The notes beneath the pieces are model-generated. The model searched no databases. It was not told the origin of the DNA and saw nothing but the letters and a program-made list of their open reading frames with translations. From positions 496,325 through 560,324 of the forward strand of contig MNCI01014407.1 in the NCBI GenBank assembly GCA_015680685.1: a DNA stretch of 64,000 bases. Direction: 5' to 3'. The position numbers and the translations under genes are program-made. Below, in pieces: positions 1 to 11,494 of this stretch; within the stretch, counting starts at the first letter, position 1, and the number at the start of each line of letters is the position of its first letter. Origin of the DNA: Gnetum montanum (Eukaryota; Streptophyta; Gnetopsida; Gnetales; Gnetaceae).

Positions 1-473
1 AATCTTGTGTCCCTAGGATGTGCACATTCTGACCCACATTGGTGAAGCTACATGGACTTTGCATGATCTCAGAAGTAAGGAGGATAAAATGAAAGCATTA
101 CTAGATGCTTTCTTCCTCCCACCAAAAGTTGTGGTAGCAGTAAGACAACCATAGTTGCCTCAACCACCACCTGTGCATGAAGCCAATGTAGGTTCATCAG
201 AACCTTAGGAGCCACCACCATTTGATCTTCTCCATCAAACATCATATTATCAAGGAATGTGTTATCAAATTTTAAAGAGTTGTGTCATGGTATTCAATTT
301 TGTATCTTGAGCATCATCATTTTTTTGTAATGTGTTGATCCATACACCTGGGCACTCCATTTTTTGTCAAGTCAATTAGTCTTTTTTATTTGAGAAAAGT
401 TAGTCAATAATCCCATACCTTCACAATTTTGTAAAAGAACTCAAGGATGAGTTTTCATTTAGTCATGGGGGTA
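1..473 (+). mobile_element. 3' end of a Ty3-type element, copy C1
   Basis: The window opens inside the last part of the extra 3' ORF that is seen whole at 37,480-40,272. The reading LTHIGEATWTLHDLRSKED (about 34-90), followed by MKALLDAFFLPP, matches the C-terminal blocks near 40.05 kb and 46.05 kb. It is followed by an untranslated stretch containing a conserved string (aatcccatacctt, near 409) and a purine-rich tract (catgggggta) just before the LTR, the usual primer for plus-strand synthesis. The rest of this element lies left of the window. The family call rests on three internal copies, so it is fairly safe. Confidence 0.7.
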
Positions 474-1305
474 TGATAAGTCACAGTTTGGTTGGTTGCA
501 TTAATGAGGCCTCGTTGGCTGAGCCTTCTCGCTATGGGCTCGTCAACTAGGCCTCATTAATGAATCATATCATGTCTTGACAAGGCCCTATCATTGCAGT
601 GTCTATATTCAACTAAAAATATGCATTCACTAGCTACATTTATGGCAAAAAATATTTTGTTAGCAGTGAAGCTCTTGAAGTTTATTTAGTTGAGAGTTAT
701 AACTTTTCTCTCAAGTGCCTGCAACAAGAGTCATTGAGTGTACAGATCTTTATTTGAGCATTGTTGTACCTGAGCACGACTGTGTGTGCAGCAATAAAAA
801 TGAGCTTTTTGATAAACCTTGCAGCACTTTAAATAGATTAAATATTTTTTTATGCATTTAATGTTTTTAATTATTTATCAAATATTTTTCAATAATTAAG
901 TCAATGAAGGAATTAAGAAAGATAGATTGAACACATAAGTACGACCACTTCGAGTGTAACACATATTCACTTGGTAATCCCAGCAGCATTATTTCTTGGT
1001 ATGCCCAATAACATAGTGTTTGGTCATCCGGCAATGGATACGTGGGTTTTGGAAATGTGTGGAAAGTGGGACTAGATTCTTATGTTAAGACTAGTTAGAA
1101 ACTAGTTAATTAGTTAATTTAAATTAGTTAAATCTAATTAATTTTACCTTCATTTGAACACCAAACCATAAAATACAAAATGATAAAAATCAAATGCCAA
1201 AATTACACTTAACCATACTAGTGTATGTCACAAGTGTAATTGAGAAGATAATGATTGAACTTAAGGAAAAGATTTACTTCCTAGAAGACTAGTGTAGTTG
1301 TAAGT
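474..1305 (+). repeat. 3' LTR of copy C1, truncated at its right end
   Basis: It begins TGATAAGTCA directly after the purine tract and runs parallel to the LTRs at 40,525 and 46,507, including the shared stretch aaccttgcagcact near 817. It loses similarity near 1,305, before the expected TCATCA end, where an inverted gag fragment begins. The break is abrupt and looks like a rearrangement or a later insertion with deletion. Confidence 0.65.
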
Positions 1306-3780
1306 AGGTGAGGGTTTGAAAGAATGGTCTTTTACAAGATCTTGATTCCAAACCACTTAGTTGAGGGGTTGACTATAAGTTAATAACCTTGGTAGCATTA
1401 TGTTGTTGCAAATGGGTTGGAAGCTCACCTTACATGAATGGAGCAAGTGGTAATTGGGTTGATGGTGGAGGAGCATGTGCTGAAGGATGAGAAGGATGAT
1501 AGGAATATAGAGTTTCCCCTATAGTAGATGGAAAATGAGGTTTGTAATACTCTGGTAGTAGTGATGCTAAAACGAAGCATGATTAGAAGAGTTATGCAAA
1601 GACATTGGTTGTTGAATATAGTACCCATATAGATTTGGCTACCTATAAAGGTACTGCTTTCTTGGTGGTGGCATCCCCCAAGACTGTGGGTGTTGCCACT
1701 ACTGATATTGCTCCTATGGTTGTGGTGGAGCTCCACTTGGATAATAAGACTATTGTTGTTGATGGAACTTCCTTAGATTGTCTTAAGGATAAGGTAATCT
1801 TTTGGATGCTTTCTTTCTTGCTAGTATAGGATTCAGCGCATACACCCTAGATTCCTGCAAGTGTGACACAAAAAGGTAACAACCTTTAAGATGTTTGTAT
1901 TAGTAGATGTCATACCCACCATCATCATCTGATTCTAACTCCACAACCCCTTCTACTATTGTAGCCTTACCCTTACCTATTTGGTAGACATGTTTGGCTT
2001 CTTTCCTTCCCCTGTGATCATGATCACTACTTTGTTTTTTTTTATTCTTCTACAATTTTTAGGGCACTTTGGAATTTCTCATCTAAAGAGTCTTATAATT
2101 TATCAACCTTGGTTGATATATCAAAAATAAATTTTTGGATTAGCAAGGTTTTTTGCTAAACCACCTCATCAAGTGGTGACTTCTCCTCATTTTTGCAAAA
2201 TTGAACCTTCCTTTTTCTCATGGAAGGATCCTTGTTATATTCTTTAAGACTTTCTCATTTTCTCAACTCATCTTCTTCTCTTTCTATCTTCTCTATTAGA
2301 CTTTTTGTTTTATGGGCTCTTAATTCTAACAATCTCCCTTGGGAATACATCCCAAGAGTTCTTATCGTTTCTAATTTGAGTCCATCTATGATGTGGTGAA
2401 GTTGTTCCTATTGAGAATAATCATGGCTAGGGCATTGGTGTATAAGAGAATAGTATCTACCCATGGTGGCATCCAAGGGTTCATTTGTTCCTTGCTTCCA
2501 TCCTTGGATCTTTATTCTTAGATTAGACACTTGAGAATATGTCTTATATTTATCATTAAATAGCTCTAGCACTGTACTCCACCTACGGATGAATTCCAAC
2601 TCTAAGGACTGATACCGTCTTTCTGCTTCCTTAATCAGTGTCCTGGAAAATAGCTTTAATTTTTGCTAATCATTTTCTATATTTTTTTAAGGCACAAGCA
2701 TCATGAAAGTCTTGAAGATTCATTTGTGAATTATAGTTATATTTCCCCTCAAATCTAGGAATATTATTGATGTCTAATCACTTAATTTGACTATCTTTTA
2801 CATGCTCGGTTGGAATTTTTACTGCCTTTGCAATATTCAACATGCTTCAAGTTGCAAGAAAAAGCTCATCATCATCATTATTTTGATGATGAGTATGATG
2901 TCCTTTGCTACTCCTTCATTCATGGCAGGTCGAATGATCATTATTATCCCATTGTTTACCTTCATCATGATTGTCCTTTCTACAACATCTATCAAAACTA
3001 GAAGAGGAAGAAGAAGATGCAGATGAAAAGGATTAAAAAGGAGAAGAATTGTCATCACCATGGTATCTACCACCTCCACTACATTTTTCATGGCCATGTT
3101 CATCAACTTTTTTATCATCTTAATGCTTTCCCAAGCCCTGCCTTGACTCCAACTTTTGACTCAACCTAGATTGTTAATATTGAGCTATAGATTCAAGTTC
3201 AAACCCCCATCAACAATGTTAATGGATGGAGAATCTTCATGTTCAGAATTCACAAAGGGAGGATCCTCATTGTCATTTTGGTTCAGTAGGAACAAGGGAT
3301 TGGTGAACTATTTTTCCTTCATAACCTCATGGTACTTCTCCTAGTGTTGACCTCTTCTACATTGTGCTTCAATGGGATGGTAATCCTAGTAGTTGTGGTC
3401 ATGCATAATGTACTTTTCTTAAAGATCTTGGATGCCCAATCTTCAAAGAGTTAGGAGCAACATCTCAAGCATGGATTGATTGGGAGGCATTACAATGTTT
3501 CCCTCCATATCTTGTCATTGCAGTTGTTCATCCTAATGTAGGATGAAGGTGAAGTCTGACACATACTCACCTAGATGAGTATATATCACCATGCATTCTT
3601 GAGACATTGGTAGTTTAGTATCATCACACCTATGAGATGAAGACATTTTTACAACTATAATAAAATATTAGTGTGCTTAGATTATTATATTGATTTTTAG
3701 AATTACTTTAACCTTAGGATTCATCCAACGACGTTAATGATTTCTATTATGCTTAGATAGCACATGTTTCAACAAAAAGA
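1306..3780 (-). pseudogene. decayed gag region of a Ty3-type element, copy C4, inverted
   Basis: Read on the minus strand from the primer site at 3,800 downwards, this is the same gag as in H1 (7,550-9,900). The shared core is IRRWSTVLELFNDKYKTYSQ (about 2,535-2,595), followed by NEPLDATMGRYY. Next comes a Gln/Pro/Tyr-rich tail (1,425-1,736), and it ends near an RPFF-type motif at about 1,310. Before the core lies a Ser/His/Asp-rich low-complexity segment (about 2,870-3,060) at the place of the Arg/Ser-rich segment in H1. Stops and shifts are frequent and no pol follows. It is a non-functional fragment; the C-terminal half of the element is missing. Confidence 0.65.
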
Positions 3781-3800
3781 GTCCTTGGCAACAACACTAA
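3781..3800 (-). other. primer binding site remnant of copy C4
   Basis: On the minus strand the bases after the LTR read TTAGTGTTGTTGCCAAGGAC. This is a mutated version of the H1 site (TTGGCACCGTTGTCAAGGAC, 7,414-7,433), which resembles the complement of the plant tRNA-Asp 3' end. Confidence 0.55.
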
Positions 3801-4657
3801 TGATGAGCAACGAATACCCCTATGCTCAATCATATGGATCACTAAGCATTCATGCACAATCTAGTCAAATTATATGGACCCCTTGTCTTTTGGTACACTA
3901 GCCTCTTGGAAGTAAAATTTCCCTAACAATCATTTGTTGTCTTTCCAATTACACTTGTGATATGCAAAGGTATGGTTAAGTGTTATCAAGGCGTATAATT
4001 TTTATGTTTTATGTTTAGGTGCTTGAAATAAAGGATGAAAAGAATGAAGTAATTTAATTGCTAATTTAATCTAACTAACTAACCAACATCTAACTAATCC
4101 TAACATAAGCATCTATTTCCACTTATCATACACATCTTGAACATGCTTAATGCTACTGGGTGAACAAATGTTAAGTGTTACTAGGATTACCAAGTGCCAA
4201 GTGTATGCTCAAAGTGGTCATACTTCTATGCTTAATTAATCACTACTTAATCTAGCTTAATTTAGCCTAATTAATTATTTAATTACTTAAAGCATTAAAG
4301 GAAATTACATAAAACATTAAATGCAAAAATAAATAATTAATCTATTTCAAAGTGCTACAACATTTATAAAAAAGCTTACCTTTATTGTTACATACACTAC
4401 TATGCTTAGGTATAACAGTGCTAGAATAAAGATCCGTATACTCTTAACTCCTATTGTGGGAACTTAGAAAAATATTCTCACTTTCAAATGACAAAACTAC
4501 AAGAGCTCCACTACAACTATGATATGACATGCTATAAACATGATGAGTGAGCATGTATTTATAGGCAAAAATAGACACTACATCGATGGGGCCATGTCAA
4601 AGCACCAAATCATGCATCAATGGGGCCCAGTAGACATAGCTAATTTATGATTCATTA
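3801..4657 (-). repeat. 5' LTR of inverted copy C4
   Basis: On the minus strand it runs from TAATGAATCATAAA (4,657) to TTGCTCATCA (3,801), about 857 bp. It contains a TATA-like site (tatttata, near 4,556 on the + strand) and the conserved block with the TTGCAGCAC-like string seen in all LTRs of this family. The initial TG has become TA. It lies next to the primer site and inverted gag, so it is a 5' LTR read on the minus strand. Confidence 0.65.
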
Positions 4658-4950
4658 GTAATCCTATTAAGAGTATGAAGTGTTAATGTTACTAGGGCAC
4701 CAAGTAAACATATGTTATGCTCGAAGCAATCACATTCATTTTGCCATATCTACTTATATTATAGAAAATAAATCATTAACTAAGTGTAGAACAAAAGTAA
4801 ACATTAAGGTAATGCATGAAAAATAAATTACAAAGAAAGTAAATTTTATACTAGGTTAAAGTGCTGCAACCAAGTGAAAAAATATTGGTCTTTATTGTCA
4901 TTCATGCAATGTGTTTCAAGTACAATGTACTTGAATAAGTACTTTGTATA
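4658..4950 (-). repeat. partial LTR of the same family
   Basis: The minus strand matches the middle of the C-type LTR: caataaagac, then ggttgcagcacttt, then cttcgagcataaca and ttggtgcc. Copy C4 appears to have inserted into this older LTR, because the match stops exactly where the C4 LTR starts. The outer end fades at about 4,950. Confidence 0.5.
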
Positions 4951-6200
4951 AATATTTCACACCATGTTGCAAGAATTTGTTGATTGATGTTAACTGCTAT
5001 AAATTCAAATTGACAGTGTCTACTAGAAATTAATGAATTGAATGTCAGATATGTGGTAAGCATATTTATTTATATAAGCATTTAAAATTGATGCATCAAC
5101 ATAGTCTTGCCTACATGGATGTTGATACATCAAGGAAGCCAATAAAAATAGTGTTCATCACTACAATTACAATGACCATGTAAATCCTTGAGGAGATATT
5201 AAAAGGGGGTGCTTACTGTGTAACGATAATAGTTACATTAAATAATATCCTTAGAGATGAAAACATTGAATAGTATAGTAAAATCTAGTTCTCATCATGT
5301 TCTAATGTAAATTGAAATATGGAAGACAGTTTAAGCTACCTTTATTATAATTATAAGTTATTATAAAATTTGAGAAAGTTTTAGAGCTATGATAAGTACA
5401 TAGTTGATCATAGAAAACTACCAACAAATCAATTGTTTAGATTTATAGCTTAGCCCATGTAGATGGAGTAAAGGTATTGAGATGACAATAGAAGATGAAT
5501 AACACATTCTATTGAAGCACTATGCAATTGACTATTTTATATGAAAATGGGATATTATGGGTAGAACTTCATGTGAATTATTTATTACATCATAACTGGT
5601 ATTAAGGGAATATTTTGAAGACTTGTTCAACCTACATGATTGTTAGATATTGTTTTATATATAAAAACTGTCTAGTGATATTGATGTATTATGTTTGATC
5701 TATAAAATGATATTAATATTTTAATTTAAATTTCATGTTTTAGCATTTTTTTACATGTTTATGATAGATTTGGCCCTTAACCTTCATACTTAAAAATTAA
5801 AAAATGATATTTTCCAAAAGAAAATTTGCAAAAATTTCAAAAAATATATTTTTCTTAAATGTATTTCATGAAATGAGTTTATAGTTTTTTTAAAAAAACT
5901 AATGAAACATATATTATCACTTGACCCTAGTATTATAACTTAAGGGTATCTTATGGGTTATTTGACTAATAAGCCATGAATTCAAATCTTGTTAAATTTC
6001 ATAAATGAGTTCTTTTCCAAATTTTGTAGATGCTAGGGCATTCCCTAGAAGTGATGCCTAGTAGTCATAGGCCCAGTTTTTGTGAAAAATAGGAAAGGGC
6101 CTTCTAGGATATCCTCTAGAAATGAAGTGCAACATCTTCTCTAGGAAAAATAGCCAAAGGTTCTCAAATCAGAGATGGATGTAGCTAAAGAAACAAGTTT
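4951..6200. other. AT-rich stretch without recognised features
   Basis: Low-GC sequence with stops in every frame. No repeat family found elsewhere in the window was recognised here. It is probably more decayed mobile DNA. Confidence 0.3.
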
Positions 6201-6437
6201 AATGACAAATTGCAACTGAGAACATTGGCACCCTTAACAAAATGGCCTTTGAAATTATTCATTCCAATGGTTTGGACACGTGAAAAGAAGATCAAACATT
6301 TTCTTATAAACAAAGGTTGCTACATCATTGTTGTAAGAAAACCATTGAAAGGAAGACCAAAGAAGACATGTATAAAAATGATAGAATATGATTTGAAGAA
6401 ACTATGAATAAATAAGAATCTAGTTCTTCATAGAGAC
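6201..6437 (+). mobile_element. RTE-type LINE 3' fragment, left part
   Basis: The reading WFGHVKRRSN (about 6,268-6,297), followed by GRPKKTCIKMIEYDLKKL (about 6,351-6,404, one frame over), is the typical C-terminus of RTE-clade non-LTR reverse transcriptases. The same region is present in the copy at 57.8-58.4 kb. It is cut at 6,437 by the H1 retrotransposon and resumes at 24,126. It is heavily decayed. Confidence 0.65.
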
Positions 6438-7413
6438 TGATGAGAGCAATTACTCTAGCAGTTTATTCTAATTATTAAAGCAATTACTCTAGCAGTTTAT
6501 TCTAATTATTAGAGTAGTTACTCTATCAGTTTATTCTAATTATTAGAGTAGTTACTCTAGTGGTTTATTCTAATTATTAGAGTAGTTACTCTAGTAGTTT
6601 ATTCTAATTATTATAGTGGTTACTCTAATTTTTAGAGTAGTTTCTCCCAAGCCTATAAATATAGTGCATAGGAACACAATTGAGAAGGAAGTCTTTTAAC
6701 AGTCAAGTAGCGAAACTCTTGTAGTCTATTTGAAAGTTAGAGTATTTTCTAAGTGCCCATAGTAGGAGGTCTAAGTGTGGATGGATCTCTATTCGATCAT
6801 TGTGTACCTAAGCACACCTTGTATATGGCAATAAAGACAAGCTCTTCCATTCATCCTTGCAGCACTTGAGATTTATTTTCTTAAGCACTTCTTTTATTTT
6901 ATTTTCCTATGAATTTATTTTATTTTATGCACTTTACATTTCTATTATTAGCATAGAAATTCATTTTGATCAATTAAGCAAATCGTTAAATTACACAAGC
7001 ACGACCACTTCAAGCATGCATGTAATACTTGGTAATCTAGTAACAATTAGCATTTGGAAATCCCAACAATGTTGCACTAGTTCAAGATGTGTACAGAAAG
7101 TGGGAATGGATGCTAGTGTTAGGATTAGTTAGAACTTAGTTAATGAGTAGTTAAGTTAAATTAGTCACTTAGTTACCTCTCTCCTTCCCTACTAGCATAG
7201 GACATAAAAACATAAAAGCTATAAAAATCAAATGCCTCAAGCTTACTTAACCATACAATTGTGACATACAATTAAGCTTGGGAGGACAATAATCAAGCAA
7301 CTTTCCTTGTTCTACAAGGGTGCATAAGCACTTATTCCTTGGAATTCAACCGAATTGTATATGAAACACTTGTATTCGTATGGTTGAGCATAGGGGTACC
7401 TTGCCGCTCATCA
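6438..7413 (+). repeat. 5' LTR of H1
   Basis: It is 976 bp, from TGATGAGAGC to GCCGCTCATCA. A tandem 34-bp array fills its upstream part (6,443-6,640). A TATA-like site (cctataaata) lies near 6,653, followed by the conserved block around 6,780-6,870. In about 160 bases compared by eye (about 6,710-6,870 against 23,419-23,579) there are 19 differences from the 3' LTR, 16 of them transitions, so the insertion is old. Confidence 0.85.
6443..6640 (+). repeat. 34-bp tandem array in the H1 5' LTR
   Basis: About six copies of a 34-bp unit containing agttactctag and ttattctaattatt. The 3' LTR carries the same array at about 23,151-23,350. The C-type LTRs, otherwise related, lack it. It lies just upstream of the TATA-like site, that is, in the promoter part of the LTR. 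Confidence 0.8.
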
Positions 7414-7433
7414 TTGGCACCGTTGTCAAGGAC
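7414..7433 (+). other. primer binding site of H1
   Basis: TTGGCACCGTTGTCAAGGAC follows the LTR end directly. It resembles TGGCGCCGTTGCCGG, the complement of the plant tRNA-Asp 3' end, which many Athila-like elements use. Confidence 0.75.
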
Positions 7434-7549
7434 TTAGTTGTTTGTGTGCTAACTAGAACATAGGAAATCATTCACATCATTGGAACGAACCCTTAGGTTT
7501 GGTTGAGAAAATAATAAACAAGAATACATTACACACTGAACAAACAAGT

Positions 7550-10492
7550 ATGTCTCCTTCTTCGTACGAAAGAGCCTCACCGCCTAGGCCTGAAACAGGA
7601 AATAGTTGATGATGTAATACACATGACGTGGATCGGCTAGTCCCTCAACAAGTTCAAGTGGTATATATTCATCTAGATGAGTATATACCATACTTCACCT
7701 TTATCCTCCATCAAGACAAACAACTGCATTGGCAAGACATAGAAGGTAACATAGTGTTATCTTCCGATTGTTCAGTCCCAAGCATGCTTCTTCGTGCTCT
7801 CACATGAACAAGCATGACCCACTTACATGAAGAATACATTGTGCAAGACCATGACTCAAGAAAATACCATCCCACAGAGGCATAACATTAAAGGGATTTG
7901 CAACAAGAGAGACAATAGAAGTCTTTGAAGGATAAGTGGTCCTAGGATGCCCCACATTTCTTAAGCAAACATGAGGGTGGTGAACCTACCTTAGGCAATC
8001 GGCCACACAATGATTTTCCTCCCCTTGAATTTGTCCAAGGGGTTTTGTATCAGAACCTTCATTACACTATTCATAACCCAAGTTCTAATACCCAGAGGAA
8101 CAAAGGGTCCAAAAAAGGAACATGAACTCATGATAAAGATGGACATTCTGATCACAATCGTGATTGGGGTCGAGATCGTAGAAGAGAAGGTAGCAGACAT
8201 CATCATGGTGATAGTTCTCCTTCTTCTTCTTCTTCATCATCTCCTTCACCCTCTCAGTCAATATCTAGACGCAGTCATAAGGAAAAAGATCATGGGAATA
8301 AAGGTAGACAAAGTAGAATTCATAGACGAAACAGCCAAGAAAGGGGATGAGGGCACTCTAGAGAGTCACGACATAGAAGAAGGGAGAGTAGGGAACAACG
8401 TAGGCATCATAGAATGCATGGATGAGATGATCATGATGAAGCCCTACTCGCTACTTGAAGTATGTTGGACATAATTGAGGTTGTTAGAATTCCAACAAGG
8501 CATTAGAAAGATAGTAGGATCAAGAGATTAGATATGAACAATATCCCATGATTTGAAGAGGGATCCAACGCTAATCTTCAGAATCACTTACAAGCATTCC
8601 ATGATGCATGTGCCTTACAAAATATAGAGAATGAATGGCAAAAACCTAACTTGTTTTCCTAGATACTAGTTAAAGAAGCAAAAAGTAGGTGCTGGTCTTT
8701 AAAACTGAAATCCATTCGTAGGTGGAGTACTATGTTAGAACTATTTAATGACAAGTACCAAACGTACTCCCAAGTGTGTAACTTGCGAAAGAAAATCTAA
8801 GGCAAGAAACAAGGAGGAAATGAACCCTTGGATGCTTCCATGGGCTGATACTATATATTATTACATCATTATCCTAGCCATGGTTATTCGCAAAGGGATC
8901 AACTACACCATCTCATGGACAGGCATAGGCACAAAACAAGAAGAGCACTTGGGACTTATGCCCAAGGGAGACTATCTGAGCTTAGGTCCCATCAAATTCA
9001 AAGTCTATTGGAGCAAGTTGCTAAGGAAGAAGGTGAGCTATAAAAGAGCGAAAGTGTGGAAGAGTATAACCAAGATCCTTCCCTCTAGAAGAGGGGAGTA
9101 AGATTTTGTGAAGATGAAGAAGAGTCACCACTCGAAGAGATGGTGAATAAGAAAACTTTGCCTATCCAAAAGATGACATCAAAAGTTTCGGCAAAGGTAG
9201 ACCAAATGTGGGATTCCCTAGATAATAGATTTTAAATAGATAATGACAGTGGATGTGAAGTATGTCAATATGACCATCCTAAGGGATGCTGCCCTGTAAT
9301 CTCACATCTGCAAGAGTCTGGGATGTATGCACTCAACTCACGATTGAACAAATGGCAAGCACCCCGAAGGTTACCTTACCCCTAACGTAACCCAAGATAG
9401 TTCCACCAACCCTTAACATATTATCCCAGTGGAACTCCACCACAACCAATTGAGCAATATCAATAGTGGTAGCACCCACAATCATGGGGAATTCCACCAC
9501 CAAGGCAACAATTTCCTTACCAGCAACCTAACCCATATGGATATTATGTGCATCATCCAATCTCCCCATGTGACTCTACTAGTCATGTCACTCCTCAACC
9601 TCACTATCGAGCCTGTGAGTATTATGGGACTTCCTCTTCTAGAGGCAATATTCTACAACCATATCATCCTTCTCATATTTTCTCATCTCTTCCACCAATA
9701 GCTCCATTACCACTTGCTCTCACGATGCAAAGTGAAATCCCTACCCAACCACAACAATGTAACGCCATGAGGGCTAGTAACTCTCAACCTACTATTGGTT
9801 CTAACAACCACATGAAGAAAAGACCTTTCTTTAGAACCAACAGTCTAACCAAGCCCTTGTAATCACAAGTGGCTGATTCCTTAGACACCTTAGTATCAAT
9901 CAAAGCTTTGTAACCCCCTTCAACCCAATCACCACACTCAATGCATATGGTCATGCTAACACTTGCTGTCATCGACTAGATCAAAGCTAGCCACCTTCCC
10001 AAGAAATTCTTTGATCCTAGAAGTCCTCTGATATACTTACAAATTACTAGAAATGCATTGTGCAAGGCTCTTTTGGATTCAGTTTTTAGTATCAACTTGA
10101 TTTCCCAAGAAATGTACAAGGCTTGGAACATGCCTCCATTGAAAAAGAGCAACATTCGTTTAGAGTTGGTCAACGAATCCATCACTGTCCCATTGGGACT
10201 ATTAGAAGACATTGTTACTAGTATTTGTGGATGGTTGTACCTAGCTGACTTCCTAGTGATTTAAGTAAACAACAGTAAGGGGGATTTCGCAATCATAATG
10301 GGAATAGCATGGCTAAGCACCATCAACGCATGCCTAGGAATTTGCGATCTTTCCCTAGAAATATCAAAGGAAAATATATTTAGAAAGATTGAGAAGAAGA
10401 AATTTCCGTGCATCACATATAGTGAAATAGGGTGTAATTGCATGCAAAGGTCATGGTTTGTGCAAAGTTTAGCATTGCCTACATGCAATTAG
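7550..10492 (+). pseudogene. H1 gag and protease, one open frame broken by stops
   Basis: From the ATG at 7,550 a single frame can be followed through gag and protease. It has many stops, but I saw no frameshift before about 10,870. Residues about 205-290 are rich in Arg, Ser, His and Asp and include SSPSSSSSSSPSPSQSISRR. The gag core follows at about residue 340-450 (HLQAFHDACALQN; SIRRWSTMLELFNDKYQTYS). A CX2CX3HX3C knuckle (CEVCQYDHPKGCC) is at about residue 569, then a Gln/Pro/Tyr-rich tail. The protease lies near residue 830-910 (KALLDSVFSINLISQEMYKAW). Its active-site turn reads DSVF, where related proteases have D-S/T-G-A, so it is probably dead. The stops sit largely at former Gln, Trp and Arg codons. 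Confidence 0.75.
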
Positions 10493-10869
10493 TGTGCACA
10501 AGTGATTAACATACAAAGATGCCTGAATGCAGTAGCCACACGATAGGAAGACACCTAGTGGCTAACAGCTAATCAAGAAAGCAGTTCACTCATATGCCTG
10601 CAACCAACTGAGGGTTTGACTTGTTCTTACATCGATAGCATAGATGCATTAGAGCAAGTCTACCACCAACTTCCAAGTCTTAACCTTGAAAATATCAATT
10701 GGAGGAAGCTGGAAATCCTTGAGAAATTTAATTAGGAGCCTCTCAAGCTGAAACCATTGCCCACCAATATGGAATACATGTTTCTTAAAAATATAAAACT
10801 TGTAATTATCAACACTAAACTTACTCCTCAATAGAAAGAAGAATTACTGAAAGTAATAAATAAATGATC

Positions 10870-11494
10870 GAAGCCTTCACTTGGTCATATCCTAAAGTAA
10901 CTGGAATAGATCCTAGGATATGACAACATAGAATTTACATTTATCCCTCCATGAAGCCTCGAAGACAACCACAAAGGCGATTTAACCCTAAGCTAAAGCA
11001 AGTAGTTAAGGAAGAAATTGAATAGCTTCTCAAGGCTGGGTTCATATACCCCATTGTTGATAGCGAATGGGTTAGCCCCTTAGTTATTGTGCCTAAAAAG
11101 AGAGGAAAATGGAGGGTGGGCATAGATTTCAAGCTACTAAATATGGCAACATTCAAAGATCACTTTCCATTGCCATTTGTTGACCATGTCTTAGACACCA
11201 TCGCAAGGCATCACTATTATAGTTTTCTAGATGGATATAGTGGATATAACCAAATACAAATAGCCCCAGAAGACCAAGTCAAGGCTATGTTTACTAATCC
11301 TTGGGGAATGTTTGCATACAAATAGATTCCATTTGGCTTATGCAATACCCCTGCAACATTTCAATGACTAGTTCTAAGCATATTCCAATAGTAGATAGGG
11401 AATTGCGTGGAGGTATTTATGGACAACGTCTCCACTTATGAAGCAAACTTTGATCAAGCCTTGGACTAGTTGGAGCAAGTGTTAAAAATATGTA
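10870..11494 (+). pseudogene. H1 reverse transcriptase, N-terminal part
   Basis: The reading frame shifts by one base near 10,872 relative to gag-protease; H2 has one more A at the matching place (25,180). Reverse transcriptase motifs follow: SPLVIVPKKRGKWRVGIDF, FPLPFVDHVLDTI, YYSFLDGYSGYNQIQIAPED, PFGLCNTPATFQ and VEVFMDNVSTYEANF. The catalytic box reads FMDN where the family has FMDD, so the second Asp is lost. The domain is cut at 11,494 by element A and resumes at 19,069. Internal stops confirm decay. Confidence 0.85.
11490..11494 (+). repeat. target site duplication of element A
   Basis: ATGTA here and ATGTG at 19,064-19,068 flank element A; 4 of 5 bases match. Removing A and one copy joins the reverse transcriptase reading on both sides and agrees with H2 around 25,795-25,830. 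Confidence 0.7.
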
